DNA of 64,000 bases. Origin: Fischerella sp. JS2. Lineage in GTDB: Bacteria > Cyanobacteriota > Cyanobacteriia > Cyanobacteriales > Nostocaceae. Shown here piece after piece: positions 35,695-44,971 of this stretch (within the stretch, counting starts at the first letter, position 1; each line of letters starts with the position of its first letter). The stretch covers positions 6,573,724 to 6,637,723 of the forward strand of contig NZ_CP135918.1 of NCBI RefSeq assembly GCF_032393985.1, read 5' to 3'. A program made the position numbers and the translations under genes. Below the pieces are notes generated by a model. It was not told where the DNA came from. It did not search any database and saw nothing but the letters and a program-made list of their open reading frames with translations.

Positions 35695-36840
35695 ATGCAA
35701 GCAGCTACTTCTGAATCTCATTCAATGGATGCCCCAAAACAAGGATTACCAGTCACAATTATTACTGGTTTTCTTGGCAGTGGAAAAACAACTTTACTCA
35801 ATCATATCTTGAGCAATCAGCAAGGTTTAAAAACTGCTGTTTTAGTAAATGAATTCGGTGAGATTGGCATCGATAACGAGTTAATTATCTCCACTGACGA
35901 TGATAATAATATGGTGGAGTTAAGTAATGGTTGTATATGTTGCACCATTAATAATGATTTGGTCGATGCCGTTTACAAAGTTTTGGAACGTCAAGAAAAT
36001 ATAGATTATTTAGTTGTAGAAACAACTGGACTAGCAGATCCACTACCAGTTGCCTTAACATTTCTGGGCACGGAATTACGAGATTTAACTCGTCTCGATT
36101 CGATTATCACTGTTGTCGATGCAGCAAATTACAGCCTAGATTTATTTAATTCTCAAGCAGCTTACAGTCAGATTGCCTATGGTGATGTGATTTTGTTGAA
36201 TAAGACAGATTTAGTTTCTGAAGCAGAATTAGAAACCCTAGAAGCAAAAATTCGAGAGGTTAAGGAAGGTGCGAGAATTATTCGTACCAAGAACGCACAA
36301 GTACCACTACCTTTAATTCTCAGTGTTGGTCTGTTTGAAACAGATAAGTATTTTGACGCTGTTGAAGCGCATGATCACGACCACCACGACCATGATCATG
36401 ACCACTCAGAATGTGGGCACGACCATCACGATCATGATCATGACCACTCAGAATCTGGTCACGACCACCACGACCACGATCATCATCATCATCACCATCA
36501 CCATCATTCCAATCATCTGGAAAATGATGGCTTTACCTCAATCTCTTTTGAGAGTGACAAACCTTTTGCAATCAGAAAATTTCAGTATTTCTTAGATAAC
36601 CAACTTCCCGATACTATTTTCCGCGCAAAAGGTATTATGTGGTTTGATGAAAGTCCCAAGCGACACATTTTTCACCTTTGTGGTAAACGCTTTACCTTAG
36701 ATGATGATGAGTGGAAAGGCGAAAAGAAAAATCAATTAGTACTAATTGGTCAAAATTTAGACCATGATAAATTGCGAGAACAATTAGAAAACTGTTTATG
36801 TATTCCTTCTACGACTCGTGGTAAAGGATTCGGGAAATAG
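35695..36840 (+). CDS. COG0523 (CobW/ZNG1-like) metal GTPase with His-rich insert
   Basis: The 381-residue G3E GTPase has a P-loop GFLGSGKTTLLNHIL near residue 25, the metal-binding CXCC motif SNGCICCTINNDL near 82, NKTD as guanine specificity motif, and the CobW C-terminal domain (FAIRKFQYFLDNQLPDTIFR). Between the domains, about residues 223-272, lies a run of His and Asp (repeats of HDHDHHDHDH with SECG/SESG spacers) that should bind many zinc, cobalt or nickel ions. Members deliver metal to zinc enzymes or take part in cobalamin synthesis; which applies here is open. Confidence 0.9.
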   Translation: MQAATSESHSMDAPKQGLPVTIITGFLGSGKTTLLNHILSNQQGLKTAVLVNEFGEIGIDNELIISTDDDNNMVELSNGCICCTINNDLVDAVYKVLERQENIDYLVVETTGLADPLPVALTFLGTELRDLTRLDSIITVVDAANYSLDLFNSQAAYSQIAYGDVILLNKTDLVSEAELETLEAKIREVKEGARIIRTKNAQVPLPLILSVGLFETDKYFDAVEAHDHDHHDHDHDHSECGHDHHDHDHDHSESGHDHHDHDHHHHHHHHHSNHLENDGFTSISFESDKPFAIRKFQYFLDNQLPDTIFRAKGIMWFDESPKRHIFHLCGKRFTLDDDEWKGEKKNQLVLIGQNLDHDKLREQLENCLCIPSTTRGKGFGK

Positions 36841-36878
36841 TCATTTGTCATGAGAATAGCTAAGGACTAATGACCAAC

Positions 36879-36995
36879 GAAAGGCAGAGGGTAGAGAGAA
36901 AGCCACCACCAGTGCAGTGGACTCTTTCCCCAGCATAAAGGACCCCTGCATTGGAGGGTTTCCCCCAACCCCACTATCGTGGGCCTCCTGCCTTC
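36879..36995. other. Multi-hairpin structured intergenic element
   Basis: The outer ends GAAAGGCAGAGG and CCTCCTGCCTTC are complementary. Inside are CCACCAGTGCAGTGG, GGAGGGTTTCCCCC and CCCCACTATCGTGGG, each a good hairpin. The closed multi-branch shape within 117 bp is typical of a structured RNA or a palindromic mobile repeat. I do not recognise a known RNA family. It stands in the gap between convergent genes. Confidence 0.5.
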
Positions 36996-37033
36996 TTAAC
37001 AAGTACCTTGAGGTGAGGGAATAATTAGTTTTT

Positions 37034-37864
37034 TTATTCTTGTGAGTTTTCAGACTCTGAAATCTCCAACTGTTGCAACTGTTCTACTGATAAACCTGTC
37101 AACTTTGCTACCATTTCTCTTGACATTCCCTCTTTGAAAAGGTTGATAGCAACCCGTCGAATACCTTCTTGAATACCTTCAGCCCGACCTTCAGCCCGAC
37201 CTTCAGCCCGACCTATAGCCCGACCTTCAGCCCGACCTTCATCAATTAAAGCTTGATAAGTTACTGACTCTTGCATAAGTTCTTTTCGCAGCAACTGTTG
37301 AATTGTGTCTTTATTTAATACTAGCCCAGCTAGGATGAACGTTGATGCTGCAATATTACTTTGTGTACGTTGATCTTTAATATTAGAAATTATTTGAGCG
37401 ACTTGTCTAAGTGTTTCAGTGCGGTCATTAGTCTGACTCAAGACTGCAAACGGTAATAAACCTGGATATTGCAAGAACACACTGGTTGGTTGCTCCCATA
37501 AGCGAATGATATCAAACTCGTGATGAGTTCTTTCTAGAGTAAATGTATTTTGTTGTACCAGATCAGAAGTCGTCTTTTGTAGGTAAATCACAACTTGATT
37601 CATGCGTTTGTGAGGAAAACGCCGATACACACGCAGTCGATAATCTGCCATCCGAAATGGAATTTCGGTTTTGGGTTGAGTTTGAAATTCCAAATGAAGT
37701 ATAACTTGATCGGATTGGAGTAATATTAGTGCATCGGCACGAATCGGCTCAACAGAGAGTTCAGAGGGACTTAACTCGGTGAGGGTAACTGGTTCTCCTA
37801 ATAGCCAACTGGCAAAATCACTTGAGAAGGTTTCAGCAAGGAATTTACACAGATTATCGAACAT
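37034..37864 (-). CDS. Rpn-family (PD-(D/E)XK) recombination-promoting nuclease-like protein
   Basis: The 276-residue protein begins MFDNLCKFLAETFSSDFASW and has RADALILLQSDQVILHLEFQTQ, where RADAL and HLEFQ supply the D and E-x-Q catalytic residues of the Rpn/DUF4351-like nuclease fold. Arm sequence YRLRVYRRF follows. The C-terminal part holds a tandem of GRAE-type units (EGRAEGRAIGRAEGRAEGRA) encoded by 12-bp repeats GCCCGACCTTCA on the plus strand, likely of variable length. Such genes are abundant in filamentous cyanobacteria. The role in recombination is known only for a few relatives. Confidence 0.8.
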   Translation of the reverse strand: MFDNLCKFLAETFSSDFASWLLGEPVTLTELSPSELSVEPIRADALILLQSDQVILHLEFQTQPKTEIPFRMADYRLRVYRRFPHKRMNQVVIYLQKTTSDLVQQNTFTLERTHHEFDIIRLWEQPTSVFLQYPGLLPFAVLSQTNDRTETLRQVAQIISNIKDQRTQSNIAASTFILAGLVLNKDTIQQLLRKELMQESVTYQALIDEGRAEGRAIGRAEGRAEGRAEGIQEGIRRVAINLFKEGMSREMVAKLTGLSVEQLQQLEISESENSQE

Positions 37865-37930
37865 GAAGAAGTATTAAGTGAAATAAAAAATAATACAGTA
37901 TACATAACACTTAAGACTTCACTTTAAATA

Positions 37931-38383
37931 ATGCGTGTTGTGATTCAGCGAGTTAAATCATCTCAAGTCATAGTTAATGGTGAAATTATCGGCAAAATTG
38001 GACGAGGACTGAATTTGCTTGTGGGTATTGCTGATAGTGATACTGATGCTGAACTTGACTGGATGGTACGTAAATGTTTGGAAGTGCGATTGTTCCCTGA
38101 CCAAGAAGGCGGAGATAGATGGCAAAAATCTGTACAAGAGATCCGTGGTGAGTTGCTAGTAGTTAGTCAGTTCACGCTTTACGGTGACTGTCGCAAAGGT
38201 CGACGACCGTCATTTGATCGTTCAGCAGCCCCTCAAACAGCTGAAGATTTATATAATCGCTTTGTTGCCAAGTTACGGGAGAGTGGTTTGAATGTAGAAA
38301 CTGGTAAATTTGGAGCAATGATGCAAGTTACTATTGAAAATGATGGGCCTGTGACCTTAATACTAGATAAAGAAAGTATATAA
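37931..38383 (+). CDS. dtd: D-aminoacyl-tRNA deacylase
   Basis: The enzyme removes D-amino acids mis-loaded on tRNA. The 150-residue product starts [20 protein letters not shown] and carries [20 protein letters not shown] and, near the end, [10 protein letters not shown], the two motifs (SQxTL and GPVT) that form the active site across the dimer. The length is normal. The ATG is directly followed by the conserved RVVIQRV. Confidence 0.95.
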   Translation: MRVVIQRVKSSQVIVNGEIIGKIGRGLNLLVGIADSDTDAELDWMVRKCLEVRLFPDQEGGDRWQKSVQEIRGELLVVSQFTLYGDCRKGRRPSFDRSAAPQTAEDLYNRFVAKLRESGLNVETGKFGAMMQVTIENDGPVTLILDKESI

Positions 38384-38487
38384 GTGTTTACACATAGGCA
38401 ATCTATCTCATCATTATCTAGGCTTATTTGTACTAAAAGATGAGAGAATATTAATTTAAGCATCACAAAACTTTAAAATCACTCATC

Positions 38488-38823
38488 ATGGCAAAAATCC
38501 AGTTTTCTAAAGGTATTGACGAAGAAGTAATTCCAGAAGTACGCTTGACGCGATCGCGCACTGGTGAAAGTGGTACTGCAACGTTTATTTTTCAAAATCC
38601 CAAAGCATTAGATAGTACCAATACCGAAGACATCACCGGTATGTACATGATTGACGAAGAAGGGGAAATTGTCACCCGCGAGGTCAAAGGTAGATTTGTC
38701 AACGGTAAACCAGAAGCCTTGGAAGCTGTTTATTTAATGAAATCTAAAGAACAATGGGATCGCTTTATGCGGTTTATGCAAAGATATGCAGAAGAAAATG
38801 ACTTGGGATTTAATAAATCTTAA
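38488..38823 (+). CDS. psb28: Photosystem II assembly protein Psb28
   Basis: The 111-residue cytoplasm-facing protein associates with CP47 in PSII assembly intermediates. Recognition rests on [60 protein letters not shown] and the C-terminal [20 protein letters not shown]. The length is that of the Psb28-1 type. The 104-bp gap after dtd carries no obvious promoter, but independent expression is expected. Confidence 0.95.
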   Translation: MAKIQFSKGIDEEVIPEVRLTRSRTGESGTATFIFQNPKALDSTNTEDITGMYMIDEEGEIVTREVKGRFVNGKPEALEAVYLMKSKEQWDRFMRFMQRYAEENDLGFNKS

Positions 38824-38933
38824 AAATTCATTGGTCATTGGCTAAGGAATTTTGTTGATGGTTGATAGTTGGTAGGTGTTTGCTCAAACAACCAATCACA
38901 ACCAACAACCAACGAACACCAAACAACAAATAA

Positions 38934-39437
38934 ATGACTAATATTCCTCATTCAGATTCTCAAATGTTGACGGTAACTTGTGCTGTAGTTACCGTTAGCG
39001 ATACACGTTCCCAATCCACAGATAAAAGTGGTCAGTTAATTCAACAATTACTCCGAGATGTTAACCATATAGTCGGGGTATACACGATTGTTAAAGATGA
39101 ACCAACTCAAATCCAAGAACAGTTAGAACTGCTGGGTAAAAATTCCAATTTAGATGCTGTAATTTTCACTGGTGGCACGGGTATCGCTGCAAGAGATACT
39201 ACCTATGATGCCATAGAAAAGTTGTTAGAAAAGACTTTGCCTGGATTTGGTGAATTGTTTCGCTTTTTAAGTTATCAGGAAATTGGTTCCCGAGCGATCG
39301 CTTCTCGCGCTGTTGCTGGTGTTTATCAAAGTAAATTAATTTTTTCTCTTCCTGGTTCTAGCAATGCGGTGCAATTAGCGATGGAAAAACTAATTTTGCC
39401 AGAACTTTCCCATTTAGTTAGCTTGTTACGTCAATAG
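38934..39437 (+). CDS. moaB: Molybdopterin adenylyltransferase-type protein MoaB
   Basis: The 167-residue MogA/MoaB family protein acts in molybdenum cofactor synthesis by adenylylating molybdopterin. Motifs are [36 protein letters not shown] and [20 protein letters not shown]. The leader before [11 protein letters not shown] is poorly conserved; the internal ATG near codon 11 is another possible start. An STRR-like tract of ACCAAC units lies just upstream. Confidence 0.9.
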   Translation: MTNIPHSDSQMLTVTCAVVTVSDTRSQSTDKSGQLIQQLLRDVNHIVGVYTIVKDEPTQIQEQLELLGKNSNLDAVIFTGGTGIAARDTTYDAIEKLLEKTLPGFGELFRFLSYQEIGSRAIASRAVAGVYQSKLIFSLPGSSNAVQLAMEKLILPELSHLVSLLRQ

Positions 39438-39493
39438 GAGCAAAAAATTTTTCTGAAACCTTCTTTCTGCGTTCTGCCTTGCCCGAAGGGCTA

Positions 39494-40792
39494 TTAATTA
39501 GCGATCGCACTTTTGAGTAAATAAGTCATCATTTCTCCCTTACCTTTAATCTTAATCAATCCTCGTTTTTCCAATACAAATTTCTCTTTTAAACATTGAT
39601 GAGAAGCTTCGCAAACTTGAATGCAGCCAGCTAAACCGTGTGATTCCATTCTACTAGCAGTATTGACAGTATCTCCCCATAGATCATAAGCAAATTTTTT
39701 TAATCCAATTACTCCTGCAACTACAGGGTCTGTGCTAATACCAATACGAATACAAAATGATAAGTTTCTTTCTTGATTAAACTTATTAATCGCCTTTTGC
39801 ATATCTAACGCCATATAAGCAATCGCTTGTGCATGATCGCTGCGGGGAATTGGTAAACCAGCTACAGCCATGTAAGCATCGCCAATGGTCTTAATTTTTT
39901 CTATTTGGTGATGTTCGGCTAATTTGTCGAAGATAGTAAAAATTTCATTTAACAATTCCACTAATCTTTGGGGAGGTATATTACTAGAAAGTTCTGTAAA
40001 GCCTACAAGATCAGCAAATAAAACCGATACTTCATGAAAGCTATCAGCAATAGTTGTATGCTGATGTTTGAGCTTTTCTGCTATCATTTCTGGTAAAATA
40101 TTTAGTAATAATCTTTCTGACTTTTCTTGAGCTAATTCTAATTCTTTACGAGTGTTATATTCATTTTTACGTAATTTTTCATATAAATAAACAGAAAAAT
40201 TACAAATAATACAAGTCCAAAACAAATATATGCCTTGTTCTACATAATAAGTAAATGGATATTTTAAAGTAGAATTATAGAAAAAATATAAAACAAGATA
40301 GCATGTAATAGTCCCAATTTGAGAGATTAAATGTAAATGCCAGAGAACAGGAACCATTGTTGCCTGGGTGAGAAACATAAGAATCAAAATACCTATTCTT
40401 GGCTCCACAAAATTAAAAAACAAAGCTGTAGCAATTTGGGCAATGCAAGTTACAGACCAACAAAGAGTCAAAAAGATAATTTGAGGATAACGACGACCAA
40501 AATTATTTTGACAGAGAAACCAACAAGCTCCAATCATTAACTCGACAACCAGACCAATCTTAAAAGCAGATATTTTCCCTGCTGCTTGTACATTCACCCA
40601 TAAAAAAAAGGCGATTACTGTTAGTCCAACAATTAACATAATCTGTGCTTGTAATCGTAGTCGGTCAAGCATCATTTTCTGTCTTTGTGTGGTGTAAGAG
40701 TCGAAAATACTAGCAGGATTTTGCCAGTGAGACATCACTTGTTTCAGGAATATATCAAGTTGCTCTTTATCTGTGTCTGTCGGTTTAATCAT
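39494..40792 (-). CDS. Membrane-bound class III adenylate cyclase
   Basis: The 432-residue protein has an N-terminal cytoplasmic stretch, about six membrane helices (residues about 45-200), a helical linker (EKLRKNEYNTRKELELAQEK) and a C-terminal cyclase catalytic domain. Metal Asp residues are in VLFADLVGFTE and TIGDAYMAVAG. The adenine-specifying pair is Lys in KTIGDAYM and Asp in YDLWGDTVNTASR, and the transition-state Asn and Arg are in NTASRM, so ATP is the predicted substrate. It is convergent with moaB. The signal sensed by the membrane part is unknown. Confidence 0.88.
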   Translation of the reverse strand: MIKPTDTDKEQLDIFLKQVMSHWQNPASIFDSYTTQRQKMMLDRLRLQAQIMLIVGLTVIAFFLWVNVQAAGKISAFKIGLVVELMIGACWFLCQNNFGRRYPQIIFLTLCWSVTCIAQIATALFFNFVEPRIGILILMFLTQATMVPVLWHLHLISQIGTITCYLVLYFFYNSTLKYPFTYYVEQGIYLFWTCIICNFSVYLYEKLRKNEYNTRKELELAQEKSERLLLNILPEMIAEKLKHQHTTIADSFHEVSVLFADLVGFTELSSNIPPQRLVELLNEIFTIFDKLAEHHQIEKIKTIGDAYMAVAGLPIPRSDHAQAIAYMALDMQKAINKFNQERNLSFCIRIGISTDPVVAGVIGLKKFAYDLWGDTVNTASRMESHGLAGCIQVCEASHQCLKEKFVLEKRGLIKIKGKGEMMTYLLKSAIAN

Positions 40793-40923
40793 GCACGTTT
40801 TCAGTTATTTTTGTTAAGGGAATAAGTTTAGTAAGTAAATTTTTTTGGTAGTTGGTTTTGGTAGTTGCTGGAAACAAGCAACAAACAACAAATAACAAAT
40901 GACTATTTGAGAGAACGCTAAAA

Positions 40924-42486
40924 ATGGCTCGTACCCCCACATTAACTTTTGATCGTGGCACATTAATTTTGCATCCACCACCGCGTGGCAAAGCTTGGAC
41001 AGATTACGCTGTATGGGATGATAGAGTTGAAAAGTTCCGCATTCCGGCGAGCAAATATCGTGCTTTGGTGGAAGCACTGCAAGCGGAAGATACCTATTTT
41101 GTTGATGAGGCGAAGGGTTTTACTTCTCTAGAATTGCTTTCTAGTTTGGAAATGGAACCTTACCCCCACCAGAGTGAGGCGTTAACGGCTTGGAAGTTGG
41201 CGGGAAGACAAGGTGTAGTGGTACTACCTACTGCCGCCGGAAAAACTTATTTGGCGCAGATGGCAATGGAAGCGACGCCGCGCAGTACGCTAATTGTTGT
41301 GCCGACGTTGGATTTAATGCATCAGTGGTATGCACATTTGGTATCAGCGTTTCCGGATGGGGAGGTGGGGTTACTGGGGGGTGGTTCGCGGGATAAAACA
41401 GCGATACTGGTTGCAACTTACGACAGTGCCGCGATTCATGCTGAAAGTTTGGGAAATCAGTACGGCTTGTTGATTTTTGATGAGTGTCATCATTTACCAA
41501 CAGATTTTAATCGGGTAATTGCAGAGTATGCGATCGCACCCTATCGTTTAGGATTATCGGCGACACCCGAACGCAGCGATGGGAAACATACTGATTTGAA
41601 TATATTGATTGGCCCAGAAGTATATCGCAAAAGGGCTGAAGATTTGGCAGGGAAGGCGTTAGCAGAACATGAAATTGTCCAAATTAAAGTCAAGCTATCC
41701 CAGCATGAACGGGAAAAATACAACGAGTTGATTCAAATCCGTAATGATTTCTTACAGCAAGCGAAAATTTCTTTGGGGAGTATCCAGGGTTGGCAAAAGT
41801 TTGTACAGATGAGTGCGCGATCGCAAGCCGGACGTAGAGCAATGTTAGCCCATCGCCAAGCCAAAGAAATTGCTGTTGGTACAGATGGAAAGTTAAGAAT
41901 TTTAGCAAATTTATTAGCGAAGCATTACCCGGAGCGAGTTTTAATTTTTACTGCTGATAATGCTACGGTTTATCGGATTTCTCAAGAGTTTTTAATTCCA
42001 GCAATTACTCATCAAACCCCTGTGAAGGAACGCCATGAGGTTTTAACAAAGTTTCGGGAGGGGGAGTATAAGACTGTTGTTGCTTCCCATGTGTTGAATG
42101 AGGGGGTAGATGTGCCGGCGGCGAGTGTAGCGATTATTTTATCGGGTACGGGTTCGGCCAGAGAATATATTCAGAGATTGGGAAGGGTGTTAAGGAAGGG
42201 TAAGGATAATCATAAGCAGGCGATTTTATATGAGGTGGTGGCGCAAGATACGGCGGAAGAGGGAACTTCGGCGAGGAGAAGAGGGGTGAGAAATGTAGAC
42301 GCGCAAGTGGCTTCCCGCAGGGTACCGCCACAACGCCAAGATCGCCAAGAGAAGGAGAACAGAAGAGGGAATTTACAGGTTGTTTATGGTACTGGTGAGG
42401 AAAAAAGTTATCGTGCTGCTGAGCAGTTAGAGATTAAGTATACAGTTGAGAATAAGAAGTCGAAAAAAGAAGATGATTTGGAGTAG
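40924..42486 (+). CDS. XPB/Rad25-like superfamily 2 helicase
   Basis: The 520-residue DNA helicase resembles archaeal and bacterial XPB. It has a damage-recognition-like N-terminal region (1-80), motif I VVVLPTAAGKTYLAQM near residue 98, motif II LLIFDECHHLP, motif III GLSATPERSDG, and later motifs VLIFTADNATVYR, VASHVLNEGVDVPAASVAI and YIQRLGRVLRKG. The XPB partner nuclease (Bax1/DUF790), often next door in other genomes, is absent here. The C-terminal 75 residues are low complexity and include an in-frame dispersed repeat. Confidence 0.87.
   Translation: MARTPTLTFDRGTLILHPPPRGKAWTDYAVWDDRVEKFRIPASKYRALVEALQAEDTYFVDEAKGFTSLELLSSLEMEPYPHQSEALTAWKLAGRQGVVVLPTAAGKTYLAQMAMEATPRSTLIVVPTLDLMHQWYAHLVSAFPDGEVGLLGGGSRDKTAILVATYDSAAIHAESLGNQYGLLIFDECHHLPTDFNRVIAEYAIAPYRLGLSATPERSDGKHTDLNILIGPEVYRKRAEDLAGKALAEHEIVQIKVKLSQHEREKYNELIQIRNDFLQQAKISLGSIQGWQKFVQMSARSQAGRRAMLAHRQAKEIAVGTDGKLRILANLLAKHYPERVLIFTADNATVYRISQEFLIPAITHQTPVKERHEVLTKFREGEYKTVVASHVLNEGVDVPAASVAIILSGTGSAREYIQRLGRVLRKGKDNHKQAILYEVVAQDTAEEGTSARRRGVRNVDAQVASRRVPPQRQDRQEKENRRGNLQVVYGTGEEKSYRAAEQLEIKYTVENKKSKKEDDLE
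42288..42345 (+). repeat. In-frame dispersed repeat near the helicase C-terminus
   Basis: TGTAGACGCGCAAGTGGC, TTCCCGCAGGGTACCGCC and ACAACGCCAAGATCGCC are read as VDAQVASRRVPPQRQDRQE. The first two motifs recur in gaps at 10131, 46353 and 53329 in related form. The insertion keeps the frame and lies after the last helicase motif, where it would be tolerated. Confidence 0.65.
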
Positions 42487-42662
42487 GTATTCGTTTGAGT
42501 TGAAAGCAGTGTATTTTATAAAGAATTGGTATTGATGTATTTTGCCTCTACGCTCAAGAATGAAGAAACGAATCGTAAAGAACACAAAGAGCGCAAAGGT
42601 AAGAAACTCTAAAGGGTTTTTGCTTTATCCCGTGAATAATTGAAAAATTGGGATGCTCACTA

Positions 42663-44858
42663 TTAAACCACCTGAAACAGAAAACCTAAACTTGCCCAGT
42701 TATTTACATCCAATACATAGGAGTCAGTAGGTATAGTATTAGGATCGGCTGTTGTGGTACTAGCATTGTGTAAGTCTTGCAGAAGGGCATGGGCAACTTC
42801 TAGAGGGTTTAATATTGGGAGAATACGTTGTTGATCGGCCCGTGGGTGTTTGGCAGCTGCCAAGGCGTTGAGGGTTTGGGTAAATGGAGCTGTGCTAAAA
42901 ATTAATTGGGTTTCACTAATGGCAGGTGGTCCTTGGATTACCCACTCAAAACCAGATGTGGTTTGTGGTATTGTCAGGGTTTCGCCGGGAGTAATGGTAA
43001 TATCACTCAGCTGTGGTTCTGGGGACTCATCGGTTTGTGTGACTTTTTGCCAGGGGTAAAGAGCGATCGCATTCTTAGCGCTATTTAGTCCCAAAAGTAT
43101 AGAGTAGATTGGGCTGTTGCCCATGTTTTGCACGCGATACTGTACCCGACTCCCAATAGATATAGTCGGGGTGTGTCCTGGTTCAGGATTAGCTAATTTC
43201 TTGTTAGTAGTTTCTGGTTGATCAGTTCGTAGTGTTTCGCGGTGCATGACTGCACGAGGTGCAATTCCACTAATTATTTCTAGAGTTGCTTTCACCTTCA
43301 ATCGGGAAGAACCTTCGTTATCTGTGAGTCGCCACAATTTTGCTGACAGAAGGGTTTGTAGTTTGGGACTTAACCTCTGTACTGCGACTTTGACTGCTTC
43401 TCCTGCTTCGCCAAAGGTATTGGGAACTCTCTCGCTGCTAGAAGAAAATAAGCCATAGCGACTGGGAGAGACTATTAATGAGGTGGAAGCAATTAAGTCT
43501 TTGTTTTTGGTGTCTGGACGTTTACCAAATACATAGTCGGCTGGTTGTTCTCCTGCAACTACACTTGTCACATGATCGACTGTAGCAAAGGCGCTGGTAG
43601 CATCTACCCGTTCAATTCTTTCTAGTTCTCCATCTAAAGCAACTATTAAGTTGATGTTTCGGGGTAAGACTCGCACTGCTTCTTGAACAAGTTGCCCGAC
43701 TTGGGGAGATGTTTTATCCTCAGTAGAGGAAATCTGCGTTTTTGCTGTCAAGCCACTACGCGATCGCACGATTAATTCTGTAGTTACACCTGTTTGACTC
43801 ACCAGATGCAACCGAGAATTCACACCGTAGTGTTCCAGTACATGGGGTGGAATTCCTGCTAACCATACTTGTACTGTTTTGCCATCTTCTTCGGTTGCTG
43901 TTATTACTCCCTCTGCACCAGGATTATTTAGGAAAAAGTTCTCGTTGAGTTGGACTCGCTGCTGATTTTTTTTACCGATCAACAAGCCTGGTTGCTGTCT
44001 ACTACCTAACTGCTGCATTGCACTCTCTACCCGGGAGCTAAACACGGGAATTGTGATTGTTGGTGTTGTTTCCCAGAGATATTGTGTCAAGGTGTAGGTA
44101 AATAATCCGGCACTAAAACCAGAATATTGGATTTCCCGTGCTAGTTGGTTGGGAGCGGAGGTTGCAGACAGTATGACTCCTGGCTGTTCTGTAGAGGCTT
44201 TTTGTTGGAGTTGTTTTTGAAAATCGAGTTCTGCATCTACTAAAATCGCTTCTTGTGGCGTTTGGCGGGCGCGAACTCGCAAAGGCGCTGTCAAAATGCT
44301 AGTAGGTGCATAGTAACTGGTGTCTAATACTGCTGTAACTCGATCTGTAGGAAGCGATCGCAACATCAACAGTAGGGTTTCTTCTAATAAATAGTTGACA
44401 ATTTTTGGAACTTGTGATTTTGCTTCAATTCCATCTACGGGAACAAGAGCATTTTGTATCGCTTCTGGTGTGTTCCCCAAGCGGACACGACTACCATAGC
44501 CGCTAAAGTGGAATACAACTAGATCACCGGGTTTTGCTTGTCTAATCAAATGCTCTAAAAAAGCAGCTTCAATAAATTCTCTACTGGCTTGTTCATCAGT
44601 CAGAGACAAAATATCTGACGCTTGGAAACCACAACGATGGATTAAAACCTCTTTTTGCAGTTCCACATCTACCAGACAACCATTCAGTGCTGGACTTTCA
44701 GAATATTGGTTGATACCTACCAATAACGCCAGTTTACGCGGACTGGGTTGCGCTAATGCCTGCTGATAACGAGTTCCAAATTGGAACCACTCAGCTTCTG
44801 CGACACCCAACGCCGCGAGTATGGAGCCAAACCGTTGCAAAAACGTCCGCCGCTTCAT
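42663..44858 (-). CDS. Caspase-like (orthocaspase family) protein lacking the His/Cys dyad
   Basis: The 731-residue protein starts MKRRTFLQRFGSILAALG, a twin-arginine signal, so it is probably exported by Tat. The caspase-like p20 fold follows (KLALLVGINQYSESPALNGC near 43, then LVVFHFSGYGSRVRL). Where metacaspases have catalytic His (SGHG), this has Tyr121; where they have Cys (D-x-C-H-S-G), it has Ser181 (LDTSYYAP). It should therefore be a pseudo-protease or use other chemistry. The C-terminal half (about 380-731) is a beta-rich region of unknown role with a repeated GxxxxYxVxNxG type. It is divergent from the helicase, with a 176-bp gap between them. Confidence 0.85.
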   Translation of the reverse strand: MKRRTFLQRFGSILAALGVAEAEWFQFGTRYQQALAQPSPRKLALLVGINQYSESPALNGCLVDVELQKEVLIHRCGFQASDILSLTDEQASREFIEAAFLEHLIRQAKPGDLVVFHFSGYGSRVRLGNTPEAIQNALVPVDGIEAKSQVPKIVNYLLEETLLLMLRSLPTDRVTAVLDTSYYAPTSILTAPLRVRARQTPQEAILVDAELDFQKQLQQKASTEQPGVILSATSAPNQLAREIQYSGFSAGLFTYTLTQYLWETTPTITIPVFSSRVESAMQQLGSRQQPGLLIGKKNQQRVQLNENFFLNNPGAEGVITATEEDGKTVQVWLAGIPPHVLEHYGVNSRLHLVSQTGVTTELIVRSRSGLTAKTQISSTEDKTSPQVGQLVQEAVRVLPRNINLIVALDGELERIERVDATSAFATVDHVTSVVAGEQPADYVFGKRPDTKNKDLIASTSLIVSPSRYGLFSSSSERVPNTFGEAGEAVKVAVQRLSPKLQTLLSAKLWRLTDNEGSSRLKVKATLEIISGIAPRAVMHRETLRTDQPETTNKKLANPEPGHTPTISIGSRVQYRVQNMGNSPIYSILLGLNSAKNAIALYPWQKVTQTDESPEPQLSDITITPGETLTIPQTTSGFEWVIQGPPAISETQLIFSTAPFTQTLNALAAAKHPRADQQRILPILNPLEVAHALLQDLHNASTTTADPNTIPTDSYVLDVNNWASLGFLFQVV

Positions 44859-44971
44859 AATTGCTATCAGCCCTTAGTCCACCAGCTTATTAAGCTTATC
44901 GGGCAGAGGGCTGTAGTGTAAAGTTTTGGAGCAGTTATCAGTTATCAGTTATCAATGAAAACTGTTCACTG

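Noticed and set aside
36323-36595. 90-residue Thr/Ile-rich frame in the CobW gene
   Set aside because: It is a shifted reading of the His/Asp repeat DNA.
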